Of a DNA stretch of 12,767 nt, positions 1 through 8,383 are shown piece after piece. The stretch is from Rubrobacter sp. GTDB taxonomy: Bacteria > Actinomycetota > Rubrobacteria > Rubrobacterales > Rubrobacteraceae. The translations under genes and the position numbers were made by a program. The DNA is taken from the NCBI GenBank assembly GCA_013695335.1, contig JACDAR010000344.1, positions 1 to 12,767 on the forward strand, in the 5' to 3' direction. Under the pieces are notes generated by a model. That model saw only the letters and a list, made by a program, of their open reading frames with translations. It was not told where the DNA came from and did no database searches. Position 1 is the stretch's first letter. Each line of letters begins with the position of its first letter.

Positions 1-174
1 AGGTTGCGTTGGTGGCGTGCATGAGGAAGCTGCTCTCGATCCCAGGCGCCTTGATGAGGGATGGTGCTATTTGGAGATGTCCTCATGCCCTGACTCCTTG
101 ACTTTTAAGACGGTTGCTCTCGTAGCTGACACACAGATACTCTACCCTCGGATATCCAGTGTAACTTCGAGAGG

Positions 175-198
175 CTTGGGAAGATTGATGATTCCAAG
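175..198 (-). terminator. weak hairpin just after the DUF998 gene
   Basis: A short inverted repeat lies 12 bases beyond the stop codon of the DUF998 gene. Seven pairs (CTTGGAA on the coding strand against TTCCCAAG, with one bulged base) close a 9-base loop. No T-run follows, so it is not a typical intrinsic terminator; it may mark the 3' end of the sigma-factor operon. The rest of 1-209 shows nothing that I can support as a gene. Confidence 0.25.
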
Positions 199-209
199 AG
201 CGAATCCCG

Positions 210-866
210 CTATCCGCCGGGCAGGGCGTCCCTGACCCGAAACGACAGCGCCGATATCCACGCCCAGCCTAACACCACCGCAGCTGTGAAGGCCAGCACG
301 ACGAAGGTAAGGACGGCCCCGCCTTGCTGGGAACCCGAGGCGATCCCGAAGAATGCGGCGAAGTAGAGCACACCGGTCGCCATGGAGAATATCGTCCATC
401 CTCGCTCTCCGAGGGCGGCGAACCGCCTGGCGAACACGAAGCACGCTGAGATCAGCCCGAGGAACCCTATTCCTCCACAGACGAAGTGAAGGATGCCGTG
501 CCAACTCACGGCGTTGGCGTCCGCCGACGTACCAGGTGGGAACCCATTCATCGGGTCTGCCACGAAGACTCCGGCGCCGATCAGGCCCGCGCCGTAGAGA
601 CCGATCAGTAGTGGTCCCCAGGTTTCTCCCCGGCTGCCGCGCAGCGCCCGCCGCATCCCGATCGCGCCCGCCACCGTCAACAGGCCGGTCAGTACGAGGA
701 GGAGGATGTGGATCCAGCCCCACCTCCCGTTGGCGAGCAGGCTCAGGTCGTGGCGGGTAGGGTCGAACCCGGGGCGGACAAAAGCCTCGATTGCACCAAC
801 GACAACGTACAGGGGACCGGCGACGAGAGTGCAAGCCAGCAGCGCCTTCGTGGTCGTCGAGTTCAT
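210..866 (-). CDS. DUF998 family integral membrane protein
   Basis: A 218-residue, very hydrophobic protein with about six predicted membrane helices (roughly residues 8-30, 50-70, 84-104, 123-147, 158-178, 184-205). The spacing of helices and the short RHDLS-type segment after helix 1 fit the DUF998 family, whose biochemical role is unknown. The ATG at 866 is chosen because AAAGGAGG sits 5 bases upstream of it; the open frame extends further up, but that part would overlap the preceding gene. It starts 28 bases after the alpha/beta hydrolase stop and is probably the last gene of the operon headed by the ECF sigma factor. Family call is fairly sure; function is not known. Confidence 0.8.
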   Translation of the reverse strand: MNSTTTKALLACTLVAGPLYVVVGAIEAFVRPGFDPTRHDLSLLANGRWGWIHILLLVLTGLLTVAGAIGMRRALRGSRGETWGPLLIGLYGAGLIGAGVFVADPMNGFPPGTSADANAVSWHGILHFVCGGIGFLGLISACFVFARRFAALGERGWTIFSMATGVLYFAAFFGIASGSQQGGAVLTFVVLAFTAAVVLGWAWISALSFRVRDALPGG

Positions 867-894
867 AGAGTCCTCCTTTCCGATTTCCGTTCGC

Positions 895-1707
895 TCAGCG
901 GGCGCCGTTTCGGTCCTCGAAGAACTCCACAAGCACTGGGGCGAGGGTCCCAGCCTTCACGATGTGCGTCTGTCCCTCCAGGGTGCGATGACTTGCGTTG
1001 GGAAGTGTGTCCGAGAGCGCCCGCATCGCATGGCGCATCCAGGCTGGACTCTTCCCGCCTACCGCCACGAGCGTTGGCATAGTGGCCGAGGCCCACCGGT
1101 CGATTGGCAACGGGTGTCCCTTCTGGTAGTCGTCCACGATGGCAGCGTCATAAGGGAGCGTGTGGGCGACGGCCTTGAGCTTCGACCACGCCGGCATGAG
1201 CCGCATCATGGCGACGAATATAGTGGGAAGTCCCACCCCTTCCTTCATAAACAGCCTGATCGCGTCGCCCCGGCGTTCCGACGCCACCAGTTTCTCCAGC
1301 CGCCCAAGATAGTCGTCAGGGACCGGAGGACGGCTGTTATCGATGACGAACGGCGCCTCGTACAACGCCAGCTTCTCGATGGCGAGGCCGCGGTTCGCCG
1401 CCTCTAGGGCGAGGGCCGCCCCGGAGGAGATACCGAACACAGAAGCCGATCCGCCGGCCGCCTCGATTAGGGCATCGATGTCCTCGACCTCGCGCTCGAG
1501 CGCCCACGGCCGCGTGTCGCCGCTGTCGCCCCGACCCCGGCGATCGTAGTTGATGACGGTGAAGCGCTCCGCCAGGAGCTCGGCCAGCGGCCCATTCGGG
1601 CCGAATGATCGGGTATTGAGCGCGCCGCCCACCAGGATGAGCGGCGACCCTTCACCCAGTTCATCGTAGGCGATGCGGGTACCGTCTCTGGAAATTGCCG
1701 TTTTCAT
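895..1707 (-). CDS. alpha/beta-fold hydrolase
   Basis: A 270-residue single-domain alpha/beta hydrolase of ordinary length. Visible landmarks are the oxyanion-hole segment LILVGGA (about 23-29), the YDRRGRGDSGD loop after strand 4 (about 54-64), the nucleophile elbow GISSG (92-96, Ser94) and a late LEGQTH motif carrying the catalytic histidine. In the strand-7 loop the usual acid position reads GGKSPAW, as in many relatives of this subgroup, so the acid residue is uncertain. The ATG at 1707 is preferred over the ATG at 1716 because GGAG lies 9 bases before the former and touches the latter. It follows the DHFR-fold gene by 82 bases and precedes the DUF998 gene by 28. Substrate cannot be told. 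Confidence 0.85.
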   Translation of the reverse strand: MKTAISRDGTRIAYDELGEGSPLILVGGALNTRSFGPNGPLAELLAERFTVINYDRRGRGDSGDTRPWALEREVEDIDALIEAAGGSASVFGISSGAALALEAANRGLAIEKLALYEAPFVIDNSRPPVPDDYLGRLEKLVASERRGDAIRLFMKEGVGLPTIFVAMMRLMPAWSKLKAVAHTLPYDAAIVDDYQKGHPLPIDRWASATMPTLVAVGGKSPAWMRHAMRALSDTLPNASHRTLEGQTHIVKAGTLAPVLVEFFEDRNGAR

Positions 1708-1789
1708 AGTGATCATCTCCGTGAGGTCGTGGCCTGTCTACTGCGCCGAACTGCTCGCGCCTAGTCCGGGCGCGGGTACATCCCGCGTC

Positions 1790-2347
1790 TCAGCCATCAG
1801 CGGGCCTGTAGGTCAGGCAAACGACGCCCGTGGCGAACGTCCGCGATTCCGCAAGCTCCAGCGCAGTCCGTTCCTCGCCCTCCTCGAAGAGGCGCTTGCC
1901 GTTACCCAGGACGATGGGATGGACGAAGAGGATGAGCTCGTCGAGCAGGCCGTGCTGGAGCAGCGACCAGACGAGGGCGCCACTGCCGGAGACCACGATA
2001 TCCTTGCCGGGCTGCCGCTTGAGATCTGAGATTGCCTCCGCGAATTCGTCGCCCTTGATCAGGGTCGAGTTCTGCCACTCAAGGGGTGCTTCCAGTGTCG
2101 TCGAGACCACGTACTTGGAGAAGCCGTTCATCAGCTCGGCGATCGGGTTCTGCTCAGGGTCTTGCTGCGACCAGTACGCCACCCACTCCCCGTAGAGAAC
2201 GCGGCCCATGAGCAGGGCGTCCGAGGCGGCGAAGCCGGCCCCTATCACCTGGTTGATCTCATCGTTGTCGTACGCGAAACGCCATCTCTCTGGCGCCTCC
2301 ATCACGCCGTCCAACGAAACGTGCTCAGCCGCCACCAGTTTCCTCAC
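1790..2347 (-). CDS. dihydrofolate reductase family protein (RibD C-terminal fold)
   Basis: A 185-residue protein with the RibD C-terminal/DHFR-like NADPH-binding fold. Seen in order: an EHVSLDGV strand and loop near the N-terminus, the ALLMGRVLYGEW segment (about 44-55), the IVVSGSGALVWSLL nucleotide-binding stretch in the middle, and the HPIVLGNGKRLF motif near the C-terminus. These are typical of the YwjB/YyaP-like stand-alone reductases, whose substrates are mostly unknown; it is not a classical FolA. The start is GTG at 2347, overlapping the YCII stop codon in GTGA, with GGAGG 6 bases upstream. Such proteins often sit beside YCII/DGPF genes and ECF sigma factors, as here. Family sure; reaction unknown. 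Confidence 0.88.
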   Translation of the reverse strand: MRKLVAAEHVSLDGVMEAPERWRFAYDNDEINQVIGAGFAASDALLMGRVLYGEWVAYWSQQDPEQNPIAELMNGFSKYVVSTTLEAPLEWQNSTLIKGDEFAEAISDLKRQPGKDIVVSGSGALVWSLLQHGLLDELILFVHPIVLGNGKRLFEEGEERTALELAESRTFATGVVCLTYRPADG

Positions 2348-2775
2348 TTCGTTCCTCCTTCGTCAGTTGGGTCGGTTTCGGCCGACGGGGTGTCCGTCCG
2401 GTCCTCTACAGTGGCCTCGGGGACGAAGTCCGACATTTCGATCACCTGCCGGACCTCGATCTCCACGTCGCCGATCACGTCGGCGAAGCGCGTGGCCCAC
2501 TCGACCGCCTCATCCTTGGATTCCACCTGCACGACAGCGAAACCGGCGATCAACTCCTTCGCCTCTGCGAAGGGGCCGTCTGTCACAGTGCGCCTACCAT
2601 CTGAGAAGCTGAGACGCGCGCCCCTGGAACTCGGGTGGACTCCCTCTGCCGCGATCAGCACGCCGGCCCTCGATGACTCCTCCATCAGCTTGCTCATTCC
2701 CTCTATGAGCTCCTGGCTTGGCGGGACGCCAGCCTCGTTTTCCTCGTTGCTCTTGTGCATGATCAGGAACCGCAC
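2344..2775 (-). CDS. YCII-related (DGPF) family protein
   Basis: A 143-residue YCII-fold protein. The diagnostic motif TDGPFAEAKELIAGF lies at about residues 65-79, followed by a VQVESKDEAVEWA helix. The N-terminus MRFLIMHK is the usual first strand of the family. A hydrophilic acidic tail of about 25 residues ends the protein. The start is GTG at 2775 with GGAAGGAG about 5 bases upstream. The family is small and dimeric, and its role is unclear, but DGPF proteins are the conserved genomic partners of ECF42 sigma factors, whose gene lies just upstream. A likely ECF42 promoter precedes this gene. Its last four bases overlap the DHFR-fold gene, so the two are translationally coupled. Confidence 0.9.
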   Translation of the reverse strand: MRFLIMHKSNEENEAGVPPSQELIEGMSKLMEESSRAGVLIAAEGVHPSSRGARLSFSDGRRTVTDGPFAEAKELIAGFAVVQVESKDEAVEWATRFADVIGDVEIEVRQVIEMSDFVPEATVEDRTDTPSAETDPTDEGGTK

Positions 2776-2827
2776 CGTCTCTCCTTCCGTTGTTGGGGAC
2801 TTTGCTTTCTGCGGCTTACATCAAGTA

Positions 2828-2854
2828 GTCGTTCGGCGGGGTCTGGAATCGACA
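2828..2854 (-). promoter_or_regulatory. probable ECF42-type promoter
   Basis: On the minus strand TGTCGA (2854-2849) is followed after exactly 17 bases by CGAC (2831-2828). This matches the pattern reported for ECF42 sigma factors (TGTCGA at -35 and CGAC or CGTC at -10), as I recall it. It lies between the ECF42 sigma gene and its YCII partner, about 52 bases before the GTG start. Transcription would begin near 2820 and cover the YCII, DHFR-fold, hydrolase and DUF998 genes. No similar pair was seen in the 105 bases before the sigma gene or in the 82 bases before the hydrolase gene. Confidence 0.7.
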
Positions 2855-2905
2855 AAGGATCCAAGAATGTTTGGAAAATTCCCAAAAAGTTCCGGGAGTA
2901 ACGGA

Positions 2906-4153
2906 TCAGGCGGGCAATTCGGCCAGCCGCCGCGCGAGGGAGCGCCGCTGCGGCTCCTGTTCGGCGAGGCCGATGGCGCGCTCGTAGGATGTCCTGGCTT
3001 CCGCCGTCCTTCCCAACCGACGACAGAGATCCGCCCGCGCCGCGTGGGCCAGATGGTAGCCGACAAGGTCACCGCGATCCAGGATACCGTCAACCAGGAC
3101 CAGCCCCGCCTTTGGCCCATCGCGCATCGCCACCGCCACGGCGCGGTTAAGCTCGATCACGGGGGAAGGGACCGCTCGCATCAGCAGGTCGTAGAGGCCG
3201 ACGATCTGGGTCCAGTCCGTCGCGGCGACGCTCGGCGCTTGCGCGTGCACCGCCGCGATGGACGACTGGATGGTGTAAGTGCCGAACCTGCCAGACGACA
3301 GCGCCCGCCTCACCAGCGCCGTACCCTCCACGATTTGTTTTTGGTCCCAGAGCGAGCGATCCTGATCCTCCAGCGGGATCAGATCTCCTTCAGGCGAGGT
3401 GCGCGTCGCGCGCCGCGAGTCTTGCAGCAGCATCAGCGCGAGAAGCCCAATCGCCTCCGACTCGGGTAGCAGCGCGACAAGCAGACGCCCCAGCCGTATC
3501 GCTTCACCGGAGAGGTCCGAACGCGTCAGCGAGTCCCCAGCAGAAGCGTAATATCCCTCGTTGAAGACGAGGTAGATCACACGCAGCACACCCTCCAGTC
3601 GGCCAGGTAGCTCTTCCTGGGAAGGCACCTGGTAGGGTATGCGCTCGTCGCGAATCTTCGCCTTGGCCCTCACGATACGCTGGGCGAGCGTGGGTGGAGG
3701 GATGAGAAATGCGCGGGCGATGTCTTCTGTGGACAGGCCGCATACTTCGCGTAGCGTGAGCGCCGATTGCGCCTCTGGGGAGAGCGCCGGGTGGCAGCAG
3801 GTGAAGATCAGGCGCATCCGATCATCTTCCACGCCCTCGCCGTCCCGATCTTCCATCGCAGGGTCTCCAGCATCGGAGTCCAGCCTGTCGGTAAGTTCCT
3901 CTAGCGCCGCATCGAATCTGGTACGACGGCGTATGGCATCTATGGCCTTGAAGCGGCCAACGGAAACGAGCCACGCTCGAGGGTTGGATGGCACGCCGTC
4001 CTTCGGCCATTGCTCCAGCGCCGCCGCGAAGGCGTTATGCAGCGCGTCCTCGGCAAGATCGAAGTCGCCGAGCAGCCGGATCAGGGTGGCGAAGACCCGG
4101 CGCGAGTCGGAGCGGTAGATCTCGTCCACAGTTTTGGGTAACTGCTCGTCCAT
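2906..4153 (-). CDS. ECF42-type RNA polymerase sigma factor with C-terminal TPR-like extension
   Basis: A 415-residue sigma-70 family factor, about twice the length of an ordinary ECF sigma. Region 2 covers about 10-80 (FDLAEDALHNAFAAALEQWP, then WLVSVGRFKAIDAIRRR). Region 4 covers about 110-172 (LTLREVCGLSTEDIARAFLI, then TLAQRIVRAKAKIRDERIPY). Residues 185-415 form the long extension typical of ECF42 (VIYLVFNEGYYAS, IVGLYDLL, PVIELNRAVAVA), ending in TPR-like helices. ECF42 members usually lack a separate anti-sigma and need this extension; none is seen here either. The downstream YCII gene is the classic partner. The ATG at 4153 has GGGAG only one base upstream, a poorly spaced ribosome site, so translation may be weak. 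Confidence 0.93.
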   Translation of the reverse strand: MDEQLPKTVDEIYRSDSRRVFATLIRLLGDFDLAEDALHNAFAAALEQWPKDGVPSNPRAWLVSVGRFKAIDAIRRRTRFDAALEELTDRLDSDAGDPAMEDRDGEGVEDDRMRLIFTCCHPALSPEAQSALTLREVCGLSTEDIARAFLIPPPTLAQRIVRAKAKIRDERIPYQVPSQEELPGRLEGVLRVIYLVFNEGYYASAGDSLTRSDLSGEAIRLGRLLVALLPESEAIGLLALMLLQDSRRATRTSPEGDLIPLEDQDRSLWDQKQIVEGTALVRRALSSGRFGTYTIQSSIAAVHAQAPSVAATDWTQIVGLYDLLMRAVPSPVIELNRAVAVAMRDGPKAGLVLVDGILDRGDLVGYHLAHAARADLCRRLGRTAEARTSYERAIGLAEQEPQRRSLARRLAELPA

Positions 4154-4193
4154 ACTCCCGATAATTCTATCCGTCGCTGATCTTCTTCGGATA

Positions 4194-4228
4194 GATGGAT
4201 CGTGGGCCTATGCGACCCAATATCCATC
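4194..4228. repeat. interrupted inverted repeat between ureF and the sigma gene
   Basis: GATGGAT (4194-4200) is the reverse complement of ATCCATC (4222-4228), and inside it TGGG pairs with CCCA across a 9-base loop, with a 2-by-2 internal loop between the two stems. It sits 31 bases beyond the ureF stop and about 40 bases before the sigma start. No T-run follows on the minus strand, so it could be a weak terminator of the urease operon or an operator for the sigma gene. Confidence 0.35.
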
Positions 4229-4258
4229 CAAAATGGGGATTGCGTCCCGCGCAGCCCC

Positions 4259-4938
4259 TCAAGAAATATACAATCTCGTCCGCTGACGCTCGTGGAGCAT
4301 CGAACGCACGTCAACCTCCGGCGCGAACGCGTACATCCCTTCGACCTCGATCTCCTGGCTCTTGGATGCCGCCTCTTCTATTTCGTCATGAAGATCGAAG
4401 AGGGCACGCTGCGCGACGTTTCCCCCGAGTGGGATCAACTTCTGTCCGGCGGCGGCTAGCGACGCCGCGCCCGAGTATAGATAGGCGTGGATCGCATCGT
4501 CCACGTCCGCCCCGAGCGGCGAGGCGGCAACACCGTGCCCAACGGCTAGGTTGCCCGGCGTCGTCCCGGAGCGGGCAGCGTCGGTAAATTCCGCAAACGC
4601 CGCACCTTCGACGCCGAGCGTGGCAACGCTCGCGAGGAACCGCCTGCCTGTGGACGCGCTCGCGGCGCGCAACTCACGGGTGAGTTTCGTGGCGGCGAGC
4701 TGCCGGTCGATGTGGAAGAGTAGATCGAGATCATCCTCACCGTAGGCGGCACGAAGCGCCACGCAATCCGAGGTCGCCATCGAGCGAAGGTGTAGCGTCA
4801 CGACGCGTTCGAGGTCCGCGGCATCTCGCAGTTCTCCGGCCCCGGCGAACGCTTCGAGGCCCAACGAGTGGGAGAAGGAACCGGTTGGGAATGCGGAATC
4901 GGAGATCTGGAGCAGGAGCAGCAGGACGCGGTTCCGCA

Positions 4939-4939
<1 letters not shown>
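4259..4939 (-). CDS. ureF: urease accessory protein UreF
   Basis: A 226-residue protein of normal UreF length. UreF binds UreD(H) and UreG on apo-urease and gates delivery of nickel and the lysine carbamate. Family signatures are the N-terminal LLQISDSAFPTGSFSHSLGLE (about 9-29), the central VGHGVAASPLG segment, the SLAAAGQKLIPLGG stretch and the conserved C-terminal tail ending in RTRLYIS. The start ATG overlaps the ureC stop by one base (TGATG) and has no visible Shine-Dalgarno site, which points to coupling with ureC. It ends the operon; ureG and ureD, which commonly follow, are not found after it. Confidence 0.95.
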
Positions 4940-6644
<1,705 letters not shown>

Positions 6645-6645
<1 letters not shown>

Positions 6646-7007
6646 TACAGGAACACCCTCTCGCGGGCGCTTTGCAGCGCCGCCTCCTTCGTCTCCGGAT
6701 CGTCGAGCGCGCCCTCGACCAGCCCGTTCATGCCATGAATAATGCGGCGTCCACCGATGGCGATGAGATCCACCTCTCGTTCGTCGCCTGGCTCGAAGCG
6801 CACGCTCGTGCCTGCGGGGATGGAGAGGCGCATCCCGTATGCGCTCTCGCGGTCGAAGCGGAGGGCACGGTTCGTCTCGAAGAAATGGAAGTGGCTCCCG
6901 ACCTGTACCGGCCGGTCGCCCGTGTTCGCGACGATGAGGGAAGTGGTTTCCCGGCCCGCGTTTAGCTCTACGTCGCCGTCTGATGGAAGAAACTCACCCG
7001 GTATCAC
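6645..7007 (-). CDS. ureB: urease subunit beta
   Basis: A 120-residue stand-alone beta subunit, the separate-chain form of the bacterial three-subunit urease. It starts with MIPGEF and holds the family motifs VGSHFHFFETNRAL (about 37-50), GMRLSIPAGTSVRFEPG (about 58-74) and the IHGMNGLVEG region near the end. The GTG start at 7007 lies 7 bases after the cynS stop and I see no Shine-Dalgarno sequence before it, so it is probably translated by ribosomes coming off cynS. Normally ureB follows ureA directly; here three other ORFs separate them. Confidence 0.97.
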
Positions 7008-7014
7008 GGTGTCG

Positions 7015-7455
7015 TTACCATTCGTAGGGGAGGAACTTGCCTTCGTAGGTGATCTTCACGCGGTCGCCCTTCGGATCCTCTACGCGCTCGATATCCATGT
7101 TGAAGTTGATGGCGCTCATGATGCCGTCGCCGAACTCCTCGTGGATGAGAGCTTTGATCGTGGTCCCGTAGACCTGCGTAACCTCGTGTATCCGGTAGAT
7201 AGTCGGGTCTGTCGGCACGTCCCGCCCGATTGAGCCGCGCATCGGGTACTCCTGCAGAGCAGCCGCGACCTCTGGCCCGAGCCCGAGGATGCTGATTACG
7301 GCGTCCGCCTCGTCCTCGCTCATTGGATGCTGCCCCATGAGCGCAGCGGTGGTCCATACCTTGTGACGCCCAACCTTGTTCGCGATCGTTTCGAAGGTCA
7401 GGCTCTTGTCCTGCTTTGCCTCCAGTATTTTCCGCGTCGCCTCTTCGCGGGTCAT
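7015..7455 (-). CDS. cynS: cyanate hydratase (cyanase)
   Basis: A 146-residue cyanase, slightly shorter than the 156-residue E. coli enzyme. It turns cyanate plus bicarbonate into carbamate and CO2, and the carbamate falls to ammonia and CO2. The N-terminal helix-turn-helix-like domain spans about 1-75 and the catalytic domain about 76-146. The three catalytic residues are conserved as Arg88 and Glu91 (YRIHEV) and Ser114 (GIMSAINFNMD), each eight less than in E. coli. The ATG at 7455 has AAGGAG 7 bases upstream and overlaps the end of the 19-residue ORF in ATGA. Its place inside a urease operon is unusual. No cyanate transporter or CynR regulator is adjacent. Confidence 0.97.
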   Translation of the reverse strand: MTREEATRKILEAKQDKSLTFETIANKVGRHKVWTTAALMGQHPMSEDEADAVISILGLGPEVAAALQEYPMRGSIGRDVPTDPTIYRIHEVTQVYGTTIKALIHEEFGDGIMSAINFNMDIERVEDPKGDRVKITYEGKFLPYEW

Positions 7456-7511
7456 CGCGTTTCTCCTTCCTTCGTCCGATTCAGGTTAATGATTCCGAGG
7501 CCGGTGTTCAT
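7452..7511 (-). CDS. 19-residue small ORF coupled to cynS
   Basis: A complete small frame reads MNTGLGIINLNRTKEGETR. GGAGG (7523-7519) lies 7 bases before its ATG, an ideal ribosome site. Its TGA overlaps the cynS ATG in ATGA, the same coupling seen between true genes here. It begins 19 bases after the DUF2568 stop. No known peptide is recognised. It may be a leader that sets cynS translation, a remnant of a lost gene, or a small functional peptide. The evidence is purely positional. Confidence 0.5.
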   Translation of the reverse strand: MNTGLGIINLNRTKEGETR

Positions 7512-7530
7512 CGTCTATCCTCCAGGATCT

Positions 7531-7920
7531 TCACCGAACTCTGGGTCTTTGCCCGGCGTCTTCCCTCATCCTTTCATCCTGCCTCCAGGCCAGGATCAAG
7601 GCCCGGTTGATGATCGCCAGCCCGAGAAGCAGAATACCGAGCACTGGATGTCCGGTGGCATACAGGCCCACCGAAGCCGACCCGAAGAACACCAGCTCGA
7701 CCGCGAGCCGACCGGCTAATGATAAGGAGATGCGTGCGCGTGGTGACGCGAACATGCCCCAGACGAATGCTGCGGGCAACACCGCACCGAGTCCCAGCGC
7801 CACACCTATGGCACCGCCTCCGACCCGGAACCCCCAGTAGAACAACGCAGCCAGCGCGCACAGTTCCAGCACGAACCGCAGGACGAGGTTGGCCTGGTAA
7901 TGTACGGGTCCGTCCAACAT
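7531..7920 (-). CDS. YrdB/DUF2568 family membrane protein
   Basis: A 129-residue protein with about four membrane helices (roughly residues 11-32, 36-57, 67-86 and 90-108), a basic turn after helix 2 (SPRARIS) and a charged C-terminal tail. Length and pattern fit the YrdB/DUF2568 family, whose function is unknown. The ATG at 7920 is chosen because AGGAGG stands 7 bases before it; a GTG one codon earlier is the alternative. It begins 11 bases after ureA and so is inside the urease operon, where a role in uptake or release of urea, ammonia or cyanate is imaginable but unproven. It does not resemble the known urea channels UreI or Yut. Confidence 0.8.
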   Translation of the reverse strand: MLDGPVHYQANLVLRFVLELCALAALFYWGFRVGGGAIGVALGLGAVLPAAFVWGMFASPRARISLSLAGRLAVELVFFGSASVGLYATGHPVLGILLLGLAIINRALILAWRQDERMREDAGQRPRVR

Positions 7921-7931
7921 CACTCCGCCTC

Positions 7932-8234
7932 CTAGACGATGGGGTCGTGGACAGTAACTAGCTTCGTGCCATCGGGGAATGTGGCTTCGATGGCGACCTC
8001 GTCCACCATCTCGGGGACGCCCTCCATCACGTCTTCCCGGGATAGTATGGTCGTCCCGAAGCTCATCAGATCTGCGACGCTGCGGCCGTCGCGGGCTCCT
8101 TCCAGAAGCTCGGCTGAGATGATGGCTACGGCCTCGGGATAGTTCAGCTTCAGGCCGCGATCACGCCTTCTCCGGGCCACCTCGGCGGCGGTGAAGATCA
8201 TCAATTTCTCCTGCTCCGCCGGTGAAAGCCGCAT
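7932..8234 (-). CDS. ureA: urease subunit gamma
   Basis: A 100-residue protein of exactly the usual length for the gamma subunit. It shows MRLSPAEQEKLMIFTAAEVA at the start, LNYPEAVAIISAELLEGARDG in the middle and the EVAIEATFPDGTKLVTVHDPI end. It forms the urease trimer of heterotrimers with UreB and UreC. The ATG at 8234 follows a strong GAGGAGGAGAG ribosome site. It is the first gene of the operon and is preceded by a 402-base gap holding the ykkC-type riboswitch, so its leader is probably regulated. Confidence 0.98.
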   Translation of the reverse strand: MRLSPAEQEKLMIFTAAEVARRRRDRGLKLNYPEAVAIISAELLEGARDGRSVADLMSFGTTILSREDVMEGVPEMVDEVAIEATFPDGTKLVTVHDPIV

Positions 8235-8383
8235 CTCTCCTCCTCGCAGTCCGGATCAACCTCAAGAGGATAAATCGGTCCGTCTCGCCTTTCCAATACT
8301 CCTCGATGTCCCGAAGCCGAGCAGACAATATCATCGTCGCATGCACCAACACGGGCTCCAGTCAATCCAACCGGAGAACTCCT
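8235..8383 (-). promoter_or_regulatory. expression platform and leader between riboswitch and ureA
   Basis: About 149 bases separate the aptamer from the ureA start. No GC-rich hairpin with a T-run is seen; the longest T-run on the coding strand is three. This argues against a simple intrinsic terminator. A TCCTC (8270-8266) could pair with the GAGGAGGAGAG ribosome site (8245-8235), which would allow translational control. The pairing is short and only a suggestion. Confidence 0.35.

Noticed and set aside
17..235. Plus-strand frame at the window start
   Set aside because: No ribosome site, no recognisable family and it runs into the opposite-strand DUF998 gene.
2162..3469. Long 435-codon open frame on the plus strand
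   Set aside because: It runs antisense to the sigma, YCII and DHFR-fold genes. Its translation has low-complexity Ser/Arg-rich sequence and matches no family, while the minus-strand genes have clear motifs and ribosome sites. It is a high-GC shadow frame.
8161..8352. 63-residue minus-strand frame starting in the ureA leader and running into ureA
   Set aside because: It has no ribosome site and overlaps ureA by 74 bases out of frame. The part inside ureA reads as an Arg-rich shadow. A leader peptide cannot be excluded, but nothing supports it.
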